Made by a program: the position numbers and the translations under genes. The notes beneath the pieces are model-generated. The model did not search any database and was not told where the DNA came from. It saw nothing but the letters and a program-made list of their open reading frames with translations. Source: Nocardia albiluteola (lineage in GTDB: Bacteria; Actinomycetota; Actinomycetes; Mycobacteriales; Mycobacteriaceae). From it: a DNA stretch of 64,000 nt. The stretch's first letter is position 1. Each line of letters begins with the position of its first letter. Shown here in pieces: positions 17,360 through 26,273 of this stretch. The stretch covers positions 310,001 through 374,000 of the forward strand of contig NZ_JAHKNI010000008.1 of assembly GCF_018860155.1 (NCBI RefSeq). Direction: 5' to 3'.

Positions 17360-18177
17360 CGAACCGCCCTCCGCACCCGGCGACGCCACACCACCGCCAG
17401 CACCGTGGCCATCACCAACGCCGCGATCACCCCCAGCGCGGCGGGCCCGCCCATATGCCACAACTGAGCGTCGATGTGCTTGCCCGACAACCGCATACCG
17501 AACATGTACTCCGGCTCCGGTGTCGCGTAGTTCTGCCGACGCGAATTCAGATCCACACCGGTGGTGGCGATCGTCGCCATCACCTCGCACCCGGTCTCGG
17601 ACATCGTGTTCGAGCGAACCTGGCACGCGGCATGGATGCGCTGCTGGAAGACCGCATCGATCGCCTGCCGCCCCCACGCCCCCAGCGGCGCGTGCCGCCG
17701 CTCGGCATAGCGCAGCACGTCATATCCCAGATCGTGCGCCCGGCACGCCGTCTTGAATTCCGCTGGCAATTGGATCGGCGAGGAGCACTCACCCAGCGGA
17801 TCCACCAGCAGCCCGCGCTCCACGATCGGCTGATATCCCGCGCCCGCGGCGAAATCGCTCGGCAACGCCACCGACCACGGATGCGGGCCGATCAGGTCGG
17901 CCACCGCCGCGCGCGCCACCGCGTTCTCCGACCGCGGATCGGTCGCGGCGGCCGAGGCGTGCATCGGCGGCGCGAAGGCGAGCGTGATGGTGGCGGTCAG
18001 CACCGCCATCACGACCGCGCCCAGGTGCTGTCGCACATGCCCCGCGCGCACCCGCCGTAGCGGGCCGTATCTCCACCCGGGCCACCGACCACGTCTCCGG
18101 GCGGAAACCGGCGGGGTGGAGGGCGTCGAGCCGAGAGAGACGTCCGGCCGCGCCGGTGTTACTTCACTCACGGTCAT
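17356..18177 (-). CDS. Prokaryotic phospholipase A2-like, membrane-anchored
   Basis: The 273-residue protein has a cytoplasmic Arg-rich start, a hydrophobic segment at about 51-72 ending in Ala-rich sequence (signal peptide or anchor), an extracytoplasmic domain and a second hydrophobic helix at about 244-264 followed by Arg residues. The domain contains CSSPIQLPAEFKTACRAHDLGYDVLRY with the His148-Asp149 catalytic pair of the prokaryotic phospholipase A2 family, and further Cys residues at 131, 145, 185 and 197 that could form disulfides. It would cleave phospholipids outside the membrane. Coupled translationally to the small membrane protein downstream. Confidence 0.78.
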   Translation of the reverse strand: MTVSEVTPARPDVSLGSTPSTPPVSARRRGRWPGWRYGPLRRVRAGHVRQHLGAVVMAVLTATITLAFAPPMHASAAATDPRSENAVARAAVADLIGPHPWSVALPSDFAAGAGYQPIVERGLLVDPLGECSSPIQLPAEFKTACRAHDLGYDVLRYAERRHAPLGAWGRQAIDAVFQQRIHAACQVRSNTMSETGCEVMATIATTGVDLNSRRQNYATPEPEYMFGMRLSGKHIDAQLWHMGGPAALGVIAALVMATVLAVVWRRRVRRAVR

Positions 18178-18675
18178 CGAAGGTAGGCGATGGAAGGCCG
18201 TTTGCGGTAGTCGAGGCGGATAGATACACCCCTGATCACAGGCATCACGTGGCCGCGGGACGGGCAGTGATTCCTATGGCCGGCAAGTCGTTATTGATGC
18301 ATATAATCGCATGCCATCATGTGGCAAACCTTCTGCAATTACGGCCGATGTCCGACTCACTACTCGCCACCACTCACGTCCGGGCAGCCCTCACGCGACC
18401 GGCTCTTCTCCTGATACACAGGCGCACATCCACTTTCACGGACTCAACCGACCGAACAACTGCGAGGGCATCGAGCCCACGGCGTGGCCGACAATAGACC
18501 GCCAACCAAACACGGCGAATGATTCGCTAATCACTATCACCGTCCTTTCGTCGACCTATTTGCCCGAATTCACGATAGTTCTTAGAAAAACCTGAGATGA
18601 TCTGGCATTCCCGGTCGCCGATTTCTTCGCGCGTGTCGCCGACCGCGCGGCGGCCTCGAGCCACCCGTCGATCGC
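18178..18675. other. Intergenic stretch, no gene seen
   Basis: The 498 bp between the phospholipase-like gene and the oxidoreductase are lower in GC than their surroundings, with A/T-rich patches near 18290-18320 and 18540-18600. Short open frames exist on the plus strand but have no ribosome sites or protein-like character. It probably contains the promoter for the phospholipase operon. Confidence 0.5.
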
Positions 18676-19644
18676 TCAGATCCGATCCGTCGGCGTCAGC
18701 ACGAATTTCGCCGGCACGCCGGCGGCAAGGTCGAAATATGTCGCCACCGCCCTGTCCAGCGAGCGCAGCTCGATCCCGGTGGGCACGGCCAGCGCACCGG
18801 ACTCGAACAACCCGGTCAGCGTCTCCAGCGCCGCGGCCGTCGCGACCGTGTCGTGCAGCAACGAGTTCACGCCGATCAGCGACCCACCGCGCCGGTACAG
18901 CTCGCGCACCGGAACCCGCTCGTGCCCGTCCGCCGGGGCGGCGATCACCACGATGCGACCACCTGGCGCAAGCACGGGAACCGTTGCGGGCAAATGGAAT
19001 CCGGTGCTGTCGAAGACCACCTCGGCGCCCTCGGCACAGCGCTCCCGCACCCCCGCCGCGAACCCCTCGGGATCGGTGAAGGCGAACGCATCCACCCCGT
19101 CGCGCACCAATTCGGCCGCCTGCTCCGCGCGCCGCACCCCCACCGCCACCCGGGCGCCGCGCGCGGTGGCCAGCGCATGCGCTGCGGACCCCACCGCCCC
19201 GAAACCGATCACCACGAGCGCAGTTCCGGCACGCACGCCGCCGCGATCCAGGGCCTCCAGCGCGGTCACGTACGGCACCGGAACCGATGCCGCCTCGGCG
19301 AAGGTGAGCTTCTCCGGCATACGCGTCACCCCGTCCGCGGGTGCCGCAACATACTCCGCATGCGTACCGTCACGCAGAAACCCCAGCTCCCGCCCGCTGG
19401 CCCACACCCGCCGCCCGATCAGCGCCCTCGGACCGTCGACCACCTCCCCCGCCACATCCCGCCCCGGCGTCCGCGGCACCGTGGTGTACGGGAACCCGCC
19501 CAGCACATTCTTCACATCGCTCGGATTCACCCCCGCCGCATGCACCCGCACCAGCACCTCACCCGAGCGCACCGCGGGCACGTCCACATCGAGCAGCGCC
19601 AGCGCATCGAGGGAACCGAACCGATCGAATCGCAGCGCTCTCAT
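18676..19644 (-). CDS. Zinc-less MDR oxidoreductase (quinone oxidoreductase-like)
   Basis: This 322-residue medium-chain dehydrogenase/reductase has the GroES-like half (VRVHAAGVNPSDVKNV, GRDVAGEVV) and a Rossmann half (ALVVIGFGAVGSAAHALA). The zinc ligands of alcohol dehydrogenases are missing, which is typical of the quinone oxidoreductase branch. It would reduce an enone or quinone with NADPH in the cytoplasm. It stands alone on the minus strand. Substrate unknown. Confidence 0.88.
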   Translation of the reverse strand: MRALRFDRFGSLDALALLDVDVPAVRSGEVLVRVHAAGVNPSDVKNVLGGFPYTTVPRTPGRDVAGEVVDGPRALIGRRVWASGRELGFLRDGTHAEYVAAPADGVTRMPEKLTFAEAASVPVPYVTALEALDRGGVRAGTALVVIGFGAVGSAAHALATARGARVAVGVRRAEQAAELVRDGVDAFAFTDPEGFAAGVRERCAEGAEVVFDSTGFHLPATVPVLAPGGRIVVIAAPADGHERVPVRELYRRGGSLIGVNSLLHDTVATAAALETLTGLFESGALAVPTGIELRSLDRAVATYFDLAAGVPAKFVLTPTDRI

Positions 19645-19776
19645 TGCTCGATCGTAGGCAGACCACTGGTAACCACCGGCGCGCGGTGCTCCCTCCGTGC
19701 GCCGGGTGTCGCAGGACCACCGTGGCGACGTCAGATGATCCCCTTCCCTTCCTTGCTGTCTTTGTTGGTTCTTGGC

Positions 19777-19806
19777 TTGACACGCCTAATGGCGGACTCA
19801 TATATA
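19777..19806 (+). promoter_or_regulatory. Consensus-like promoter in an AT-rich gap
   Basis: TTGACA (19777-19782) and TATATA (19801-19806) are separated by 18 bp inside an unusually A/T-rich patch (19790-19860) of the gap 19645-20031. It points to the plus strand, where there is only a weak 62-codon frame from 19860 and the antisense side of the lipoprotein gene. It may drive a small RNA or be a chance match. Confidence 0.45.
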
Positions 19807-20031
19807 GATGCGCATAGGTCGATAAGGATATTTATATTTTCCAAAACAGCAGTCCGCGGATGAGGGCGAACCGATCGAGAATCCGAATCGATGCCGTCTT
19901 CGCCGTGCCGGCACTACGCGCACGGAAGCCGCGCGGCCCCTACCCCGCACCAGTCAGCCACGAGATGCGCCGATCCCCCAGCGCGCCTCGCGAATTCGAC
20001 TGTTCCCCTCCCTCGCCGAGGCGGGGGACGA

Positions 20032-20421
20032 TCAGGCGCAGTGAATGAGGAAGTTCGCCGTGGCCGTGCCCGCAGGCTTCACATCGACCTGGGTGTTCGC
20101 CACGGCGTCGGCCTGACAACCGTCCGGCACCGAGGTGACCGTGGCGCGGTAGCACCCGACGGGGAAGCTCCGCGTCGCGGCGCCGTCGTGCCCGGTGGTC
20201 AGCGTGGCCAGGACCGCGCTCGCGGAGCATGCGCTGATGCCCACCGCGACCATCGGGACCGGGAATCGCTCGGTGCCGGTCCCGGCCTGCACCTTCACGG
20301 TGCCCTCGGCCGACGCGGGAGCCTGGGCACTCGGCGCATTCCCCTGCGCGGAACAGGCCGCGACCGACAGGGTCAACACCACCGCGGCAATCATGGACAG
20401 CGCGATCAGCATGCGGCGCAC
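20032..20421 (-). CDS. Small secreted lipoprotein (129 aa)
   Basis: A typical lipoprotein signal (MRRMLIALSMIAAVVLTLSVAAC) gives a lipidated Cys at 23, followed by a Ser/Ala/Pro linker. The mature part is a small beta-rich domain of about 90 residues with Cys pairs at about 64, 90, 102 and 128 that could be disulfide-bonded. I do not recognise the family. It is convergent with nothing and divergent from the TetR gene; the operator palindromes at 20534 lie 113 bp upstream of its start and could also affect it. Confidence 0.75.
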   Translation of the reverse strand: MRRMLIALSMIAAVVLTLSVAACSAQGNAPSAQAPASAEGTVKVQAGTGTERFPVPMVAVGISACSASAVLATLTTGHDGAATRSFPVGCYRATVTSVPDGCQADAVANTQVDVKPAGTATANFLIHCA

Positions 20422-20533
20422 CCGAACTCCCTCCGGTCGACTCCGGCGACACCCGCCGTTACGGGACTCACCCTATGCGCAAACGCCGCGTCCGCCACTG
20501 CAAGACATGACCATGCGGCGCAATCGCGCCAGT

Positions 20534-20581
20534 GTGACGAACATGTTCGTCACGTACTTGTTCGCAACGAACATGTTCGTT
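20534..20581. promoter_or_regulatory. Double palindromic operator of the TetR gene
   Basis: GTGACGAACATGTTCGTCAC (20534-20553) is a perfect 20-bp palindrome, and AACGAACATGTTCGTT (20566-20581) is a perfect 16-bp palindrome. They share the core ACGAACATGTTCGT and their centres are 30 bp apart (three helical turns). The second ends 11 bp before the ATG of the TetR gene, so binding would block transcription or cover the start region. This is almost surely the autoregulatory site. Confidence 0.88.
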
Positions 20582-20592
20582 AAGCTGAGAGC

Positions 20593-21294
20593 ATGGGAGA
20601 CAGGGAACGAGAGATTCGGAGTCGCCGGGATCGCCCCGCAAAACCCGCACTGACCCGGCAGGGCATCGTGGATGCGGCGGTGCGTGTCATGCACGCCGAG
20701 GGGCTGGACAAGGTGACGATGCGGCGGCTGGCCACCGAGCTCGACACCGGGGCCGCGTCGCTGTACGTCTACGTCCGCGACGCGGCCGAGCTGCGCGCGG
20801 CGGTCCTGGACGAACTGCTCGCCGACGTCGACCTGGATCCCGTTGCGGCTGAGGGCGATTGGCAGAACCGGATGCGGCTGGTGCTGCGCTCGTACCTGGG
20901 CGTGCTGCTCGCCCATCCCCCGCTCGCGCACTCTGCGCTGCTCACCCGCCCGTCCGGTCCGCGATATCTGGATCTGATCGAGGCGCTGCTGGCGCTGTTG
21001 CATCAGGCCGGAATCGACGATCGGCGGGCATCGTGGGCCGTGGACCTGCTCATGCAATCTGCCACCGCGACCGGGGCCGAGCACACGAGTGAGGGTGAGG
21101 ATCCGGACGCAGCCGCGGGCCAGTTCAACGCGCTGGTTGCCGCCGTCGACAACGCCCCACCCGATCGTTACCCGCGCGTCACCGCGCTGGGCCGGGAATT
21201 GTTCACCGGCACCGGACAGGACCGGGTCGACTGGGCATTCGACGTGCTGCTGAACGGAATCCTCGCCACACCGCGCACGGACCCGCAGACCTAG
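20593..21294 (+). CDS. TetR-family repressor
   Basis: The 233-residue regulator has an N-terminal HTH (GIVDAAVRVMHAEGLDKVTMRRLATELDTGAASLYVYV) of the GAASLYVY subclass and an all-helical ligand domain. It lies 149 bp upstream of the FAD monooxygenase gene on the same strand, and two perfect palindromes sit at its own promoter. It is likely to control itself and, by read-through or a second site, the monooxygenase. The inducer may be an aromatic compound or antibiotic that the monooxygenase modifies. Confidence 0.92.
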   Translation: MGDREREIRSRRDRPAKPALTRQGIVDAAVRVMHAEGLDKVTMRRLATELDTGAASLYVYVRDAAELRAAVLDELLADVDLDPVAAEGDWQNRMRLVLRSYLGVLLAHPPLAHSALLTRPSGPRYLDLIEALLALLHQAGIDDRRASWAVDLLMQSATATGAEHTSEGEDPDAAAGQFNALVAAVDNAPPDRYPRVTALGRELFTGTGQDRVDWAFDVLLNGILATPRTDPQT

Positions 21295-21443
21295 CGCATC
21301 GCCGGGCACTCGTTTCATTCCGGGTACCGGCCCGAGCCCTGGCGCGAACGCCGCCTACTCCTCGATGGCCGCACTCCTCGAATGCCCACTCCCCCATCAT
21401 CTTCCGTTGCCCTATTACCCATCGACCGCACGGAGAGTTCATC

Positions 21444-23075
21444 ATGCCCACCACCGAAACGACTCCGGTCCTGATAGTCGGCGGCAGCCTCGTCGGCCTG
21501 TCCGCCGCGGTCTTCCTGTCCTGGCATGGCGTGCCCGTTGTGCTCGCGGAGAAGCACCTCGGCAGCTCACTGCACCCACGAGCCATCGGCTACACCACCC
21601 GCACCCTCGAGCACTTCAGAGCAACCGGGGTCGAACTGCCCGCCTCGATGCAGAACATCAAGCCGCCCCGGCGAGCCCGTGTGGAGAGCCTGGCCGGCGC
21701 CTGGCTCGAGGAGTACCCGTGGACGCCCGGCGGGAAGGGCGGCTCCTATGGCTCCGAGGAATCGCCCGTGCACGCCACGGCCATTGCTCAGGACGCGCTC
21801 GAGCCGATCCTGCGCGAGCGGGCTCGTCAGCTCGGCGCGGACCTGCGGACGGGCACCGAGGTGCTCGACCTCGCCCAGGACGCCGACGGGGTAACCGCCA
21901 CCCTGCGCCGCCGTGCGGACGGCCACGAATATCGGCTGCGCGCACGGTATGTGGTGGCCGCGGACGGCGCGACCAGCCCGATCCGCGAGGCACTTGGTAT
22001 CGCCCGACACGGCGCGGGACTGCTCTCGGTGCAGCGCAGCATCCTGTTCACCGCACCGGCGCTGGAGGCATACCTCGAGAAGGGCGTCGTGCAGTTCGAG
22101 ATCGAGCAGCCCGATTTTCAGGCCTTCCTCACCACTTATTCGGACGGGCGGTGGGTGCTGATGCTCGGCGACGATGTCGAGCGGTCCGCCGAGGAGGAGT
22201 TCCGGGCGGTGCGCCGGGCCATCGGGCGCGACGACGTCCCGGTCGAGATCGTCACCACCGGCCGCTGGGAGCTCGCCGCCCTGATCGCCGCGCGCTTCTC
22301 CGCCGGCCGGGTGTTCCTGGCCGGGGACGCCGCACACCAATTGCCGCCCAACCGCGGCGGTTTCGGCGCCAACACCGGCATCGATGACGCGCACAACCTG
22401 GCCTGGAAGCTGGCGGCGGTGTTGGCGGGGCGGTCCGGCCCCGAACTGCTGGACACCTACGACGCCGAGCGCCGCCCGATCGCGAACCTGCGCCACGACC
22501 AGCTCTTCGCCCGCGCGGACTACAAGGCGTACCTGAAAACCCCCGACTCCGCGGTTCAGGTTCTCGACGACGCCGCCATCGAGCTGGGCCAGCTGTACCG
22601 GTCGGCGGCGGTCATAGGCGCCGGCGACGACCTACCACCCGCGCGCACGCCCTCGCAGTGGACCGGCCAGCCGGGCACTCGCGCCCCGCACCTCGAGATC
22701 CTCCTCGATGGGCAGACCCACTCCACGCTGGATCTGTTCCAACCCGGCTGGGTACTGATGTCCCAGGACGAGCGCTGGGCCGCCCCGGCAGTCTCGGCGT
22801 CGGCCGAGCTCGGCATCCCGGTGTGCTTCGTCCGGATCGGCGGAGAGGTGACAGTGGTTGAGCCGCAGGCATTCCCGGCCGCGTACGGCCTCGGTGCGGC
22901 CGGTGCGACCCTCGTCCGGCCCGACGGTTACATCGCCTGGCGCGCGGTGCAGGCTCCCGTCGACCCGGCTCTCGCACTGACGGAGGCACTCAGTGTCGTC
23001 GCCGCGGCCGCCTCGGCAGCGCCCGGGGAGGGCGGACAGGACTCCCGCGAACCGGCCGTGGACGCCCGTTTTTGA
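21444..23075 (+). CDS. Class A FAD-dependent monooxygenase
   Basis: The 543-residue flavoprotein hydroxylase has the dinucleotide motif LIVGGSLVGLSAAVFLS, the DG motif YVVAADGATSPIREALG, the GD motif RVFLAGDAAHQLPPNRGGFGANTGI (split over the FAD ribityl site) and a C-terminal thioredoxin-like domain ending ATLVRPDGYIAWR. This is the layout of aromatic-ring hydroxylases of the MhpA/RdmE/Rox type. It uses NAD(P)H and O2. With the upstream TetR gene it may form a resistance or catabolic pair. Substrate not predictable. Confidence 0.92.
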   Translation: MPTTETTPVLIVGGSLVGLSAAVFLSWHGVPVVLAEKHLGSSLHPRAIGYTTRTLEHFRATGVELPASMQNIKPPRRARVESLAGAWLEEYPWTPGGKGGSYGSEESPVHATAIAQDALEPILRERARQLGADLRTGTEVLDLAQDADGVTATLRRRADGHEYRLRARYVVAADGATSPIREALGIARHGAGLLSVQRSILFTAPALEAYLEKGVVQFEIEQPDFQAFLTTYSDGRWVLMLGDDVERSAEEEFRAVRRAIGRDDVPVEIVTTGRWELAALIAARFSAGRVFLAGDAAHQLPPNRGGFGANTGIDDAHNLAWKLAAVLAGRSGPELLDTYDAERRPIANLRHDQLFARADYKAYLKTPDSAVQVLDDAAIELGQLYRSAAVIGAGDDLPPARTPSQWTGQPGTRAPHLEILLDGQTHSTLDLFQPGWVLMSQDERWAAPAVSASAELGIPVCFVRIGGEVTVVEPQAFPAAYGLGAAGATLVRPDGYIAWRAVQAPVDPALALTEALSVVAAAASAAPGEGGQDSREPAVDARF

Positions 23076-23110
23076 AGCGCCCTGCCGTTGGAGTCCGGGG
23101 CTCCCGCGAT

Positions 23111-23659
23111 TCACCGGCGGTCACGAAAGTTGCGCTGGATGTCGTCCAGGAAGGGCGACATCCGGTGCGGCGCACCGTCTTTACCGGCCTGCCACACGAC
23201 CCGGTGGTCGGCGCGCAAAGCCCGGGCCAGCACGATCAGTCCCTCGAACAGCATGCCCGCGCCGAGCGTCAGCATCAGGCTGTTGCTCAGTGCCGCACTA
23301 TCATGCGGGTCGATGATCCGCAGGCCCGCATTGGCCCCGAACTTGATCACCACGTTCGCCACCCACAGGATCACCGTCAGCGCGGTGTACTGCACGAAGG
23401 CCACACCCTCGCGTGTCGAGATCCGAACCGATGCGCCGCGCAGGGCGCCGATCGCCACGCTGATTACCGCGGTCGCCATCAGAATCCCCACGGCCGCAGG
23501 CGTTTTCACGTCCTTGGACACGTCCGAGAACCCAATGATCACCAGCACCGCGGGCAGGATCAGCATCCGCCGCGCCTCGGCCTGCTCCCCGATCATCCGC
23601 CGGACCAGGATGTATCCGACCGCCGCGATAATCAGGACAATTTGCAACGCACCGCTCAT
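23111..23659 (-). CDS. CcdC/DUF1453-like membrane protein
   Basis: The ATG at 23659 begins MSGALQIVLIIAAVGYILVRRMIGE, the first of about five transmembrane segments in a 182-residue protein; an upstream extension to 23716 looks non-coding. The pattern of VRR after helix 1, a LPAVLVIIGF helix and a Gly-rich helix 3 resembles the CcdC/DUF1453 family. The C-terminus is cytoplasmic and charged. The function of the family is not established. A strong palindrome lies 136 bp upstream. Confidence 0.7.
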   Translation of the reverse strand: MSGALQIVLIIAAVGYILVRRMIGEQAEARRMLILPAVLVIIGFSDVSKDVKTPAAVGILMATAVISVAIGALRGASVRISTREGVAFVQYTALTVILWVANVVIKFGANAGLRIIDPHDSAALSNSLMLTLGAGMLFEGLIVLARALRADHRVVWQAGKDGAPHRMSPFLDDIQRNFRDRR

Positions 23660-23794
23660 GGCGGATCTCCACCTCTCGGGGACTGGAAAGCGGGTGCCGC
23701 ACCGGGGTTTCGGCACCGCGCTGATCGACTGTCCCCAACGGTAGGAGCCGCGACGCCGCCGATCCTGCGCCGACGGGCGGATCTTTCACGTCCT

Positions 23795-23818
23795 CAGGGT
23801 GGAGAAATCTCCACCCTG
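23795..23818. terminator. 11-bp hairpin after the LLM-oxidoreductase gene
   Basis: An 11-bp perfect stem with a 2-nt loop (arms CAGGGTGGAGA and its complement) lies 14 bp past the stop of the minus-strand LLM gene. It could be its terminator, though without a U-run, or an operator for the membrane protein gene downstream. Confidence 0.55.
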
Positions 23819-23831
23819 GATACCGCGACGA

Positions 23832-24728
23832 TCACCGAAGCTCTTCGATCACCTGCGCGAAAGCGTCGAGCTGGGACGAGGGCACCGAATAGTGGGTGAC
23901 GGAGTACGCGTCGCGGTAATGCCGGAGCGTATCGGCGATTTCGGCCGCCGACCCGTGCAGCACACCGGGCAGGCAACGCAGCTGCGCCTCGGACAGTTGC
24001 GGGTTGAACATGCTCGCAATCGACAGATCGGCCGCGCCCTGACCGGCGACGTCGACCCCCTGCACGGTCAACCCGATCTCGATCTCGGCGAAACGCTCCC
24101 CCGCGGCCTCGCGAACGAACTCCACACGCCGCGCCAGCGCCGCCACACCGGCCTCCTCGGAATCGATGCCGGGATCGACCGCGACTCCGGCCAGCGCCAC
24201 GGTATCGGCGTATTCGGCGGCCACCCGCACCAGCCGATCTCCACTTCCCGCCACCAGCACCGGAATTCGGCGCTGCACCGGCGGCTGATGACCATTCTCG
24301 AACAGGGCCCGGATCTCACCGAGGGTCTCGCGCAGGAACTCGATGCGCGCCCGGCCGCTCGGGAACGGCAGTCCGGCCGCCTCGAACTCGGGCTTTGCGA
24401 AATCGGGTCCGGCGCCGATACCGAATTCGAATCGCCCGTCGGTGAGCAGATCCGTGCTGGCCACGTCGCGGGCCAGCAACGCGGGCCGGTAGAACCCGGC
24501 ATTGAGCACCATGGTGCCGACGTGCAGGCGCTCGGTGGCCTCCGCCAGGGCGACCATGGTCGGGAACGGTGACATCAGGCCGAGGTGGTCCGCGACCAGA
24601 GCCGCGGTGTAGCCGAGATCCTCGGCCCGTCGCGCCCGCTCGCGCCACTCGGTCCGGGAGGCGGGGGTCGCGAAACCTACGGCGAACCGAAACGGACGCG
24701 GTGTCATATCATTTCGATCTTGATCCAT
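23832..24728 (-). CDS. LLM-class F420-dependent oxidoreductase
   Basis: The 298-residue protein is a luciferase-like monooxygenase-fold enzyme of the F420 branch: FRFAVGFATPASRTEWRERARRAEDLGYTAALVADHLGL, LHVGTMVLNAGFYRPALLARDVASTDLLTDGRFEFGIGAG and the end motif THYSVP. This pattern is that of the actinobacterial TIGR03621-type family. ATG 24728 (MDQDRND) and ATG 24707 are both possible starts. It is divergent from the aminotransferase gene with a 112-bp gap, so the two promoters overlap. Substrate unknown; needs cofactor F420, in line with a mycobacterium/Nocardia host. Confidence 0.87.
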   Translation of the reverse strand: MDQDRNDMTPRPFRFAVGFATPASRTEWRERARRAEDLGYTAALVADHLGLMSPFPTMVALAEATERLHVGTMVLNAGFYRPALLARDVASTDLLTDGRFEFGIGAGPDFAKPEFEAAGLPFPSGRARIEFLRETLGEIRALFENGHQPPVQRRIPVLVAGSGDRLVRVAAEYADTVALAGVAVDPGIDSEEAGVAALARRVEFVREAAGERFAEIEIGLTVQGVDVAGQGAADLSIASMFNPQLSEAQLRCLPGVLHGSAAEIADTLRHYRDAYSVTHYSVPSSQLDAFAQVIEELR

Positions 24729-24840
24729 GGTTCGCACCGTACTCGGTCCGTTCCCGCCGAGACACCGGTTATTCGGCCCGGCGCCGCTCCTACGGGCAAA
24801 GCATGGACGGAACGGCACCGCCGCACGTAGCGTCGGCGAT

Positions 24841-26151
24841 ATGTCTGCTTCGATGCCCGACAATCCCCAGCCCGCGGACGAGTCCCGGCACCTGGTGCGC
24901 TACACCCCGGGCGGTTTCAGCAGCGAGCTGATCGCCCGGGCCTCCGGGAGCTTCCTCCACACCGAAAGCGGCCGGAAGATCCTGGATTTCACCTCCGGGC
25001 AGATGAGCGCCATTCTCGGGCACTCGCATCCGGAGATCGTGGCGACCGTGCGGCGACAGGTGGGCGAGCTCGATCACCTGTTCAGCGGCATGCTGAGCCG
25101 CCCGGTGGTGGATCTGGCCCGCCGCCTGGCCGACACGCTGCCCGAGCCGCTGACCAGGGCGCTGCTGCTGACCACCGGCGGGGAGGCGAACGAGGCGGCC
25201 ATCCGGATGGCCAAGCTGGTCACCGGCGGACACGAGATCGTCTCGTTCTCCCGCTCCTGGCACGGCATGACCCTCGGCGCGGCGGGCGCTACATACAGCG
25301 CCGGGCGCAAGGGCTACGGCCCGGCCGCCCCCGGCAACTTCGTGCTGCCGGTGCCGAACGCCTACCGTCCCGACTTCACCACCGCCACAGGGGGACTCGA
25401 CTGGCAGCGCCAGCTCGACTTCGGATTCGAGCTGATCGATGCCCAGTCCACCGGCAGCCTCGCCGCCTGCCTGGTCGAGCCGATCCTGAGCTCCGGCGGC
25501 GTGATCGAGCCGCCCACCGGGTATTTCGCCGCGCTGCGGGACAAGTGCCGCGAGCGCGGCATGCTGCTGATCCTGGACGAAGCCCAGACGGGCCTGTGCC
25601 GCACCGGATCCTGGTACGCCTTCGAACGCGACGGCATCGTGCCCGACATCCTCACCCTGTCCAAGACCCTCGGCGCGGGCCTGCCGCTGGCCGCGGTCCT
25701 GACCAGCGACGAGATCGAGCAGCGCGCCCACGAGCGCGGGTTCCTGTTCCTGACCACGCACGTCTCCGATCCGCTGGTCGCCGCCGTCGGCAATACCGTG
25801 CTCGACGTGCTGCAACGCGAGCGCCTCGACGAGCGGGCCGCCGTACTCGGCGCGTTCCTGCGCGCCAGGCTCGACCGAATCGCCGAGCGCCACACCGCGG
25901 TCGGCGATATCCGCGGCCGCGGACTGCTGATGGGTCTGGAGCTCGCCGCCGATCCCGAATCCGGGCACAGCGCGGACCAGCTCGGCGCCCGCATCACCCA
26001 GCGCTGCCTCGAGCTGGGGCTGCACATGAACATCGTGCAGCTGCCGGGCATGGGCGGGGTCTTCCGCATTGCCCCGCCGCTCACTGCCACCGAAGACGAA
26101 CTGTCACTGGGACTTTCGATCCTGGACAAGGCGATCGGCGACGCCGCCTGA
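24841..26151 (+). CDS. Class III PLP aminotransferase (dialkylglycine decarboxylase-like)
   Basis: The 436-residue fold-type I PLP enzyme has SGQMSAILGHSHPEI, the phosphate-binding TTGGEANEAAIRMAKL, the cofactor-stacking SFSRSWHGMT, LILDEAQTGLCRTG (the Asp binds the pyridine N) and the Schiff-base Lys in LTLSKTLGAGLPL. GGEANEAAIRMAKL is close to 2,2-dialkylglycine decarboxylase. ATG 24841 is chosen because the frame before it covers the divergent promoter. Convergent with the aldehyde dehydrogenase gene, 122 bp apart. An amino acid or diamine transaminase is the alternative. Confidence 0.88.
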   Translation: MSASMPDNPQPADESRHLVRYTPGGFSSELIARASGSFLHTESGRKILDFTSGQMSAILGHSHPEIVATVRRQVGELDHLFSGMLSRPVVDLARRLADTLPEPLTRALLLTTGGEANEAAIRMAKLVTGGHEIVSFSRSWHGMTLGAAGATYSAGRKGYGPAAPGNFVLPVPNAYRPDFTTATGGLDWQRQLDFGFELIDAQSTGSLAACLVEPILSSGGVIEPPTGYFAALRDKCRERGMLLILDEAQTGLCRTGSWYAFERDGIVPDILTLSKTLGAGLPLAAVLTSDEIEQRAHERGFLFLTTHVSDPLVAAVGNTVLDVLQRERLDERAAVLGAFLRARLDRIAERHTAVGDIRGRGLLMGLELAADPESGHSADQLGARITQRCLELGLHMNIVQLPGMGGVFRIAPPLTATEDELSLGLSILDKAIGDAA

Positions 26152-26273
26152 TGGGCGCCGTCGGCGAAGCCGTCCGAAACCGCGCATGGCCGGAGCGAAT
26201 GCGGAGGTACGCCTAGCCCTCCGAGCGATCCGCGACGCCGCCCACCTCTCTTTCGATGGGCGGCGCGCGCGGC

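Noticed and set aside
18156..18595. Short plus-strand frames in the gap before the MDR gene
   Set aside because: No ribosome site, Thr/Arg-rich random composition, overlapping frames of equal quality.
23795..23818. Hairpin considered as an operator for the CcdC-like gene
   Set aside because: Its position 14 bp after a stop codon fits a terminator better; operator use cannot be excluded, so it is listed as a terminator with low confidence.
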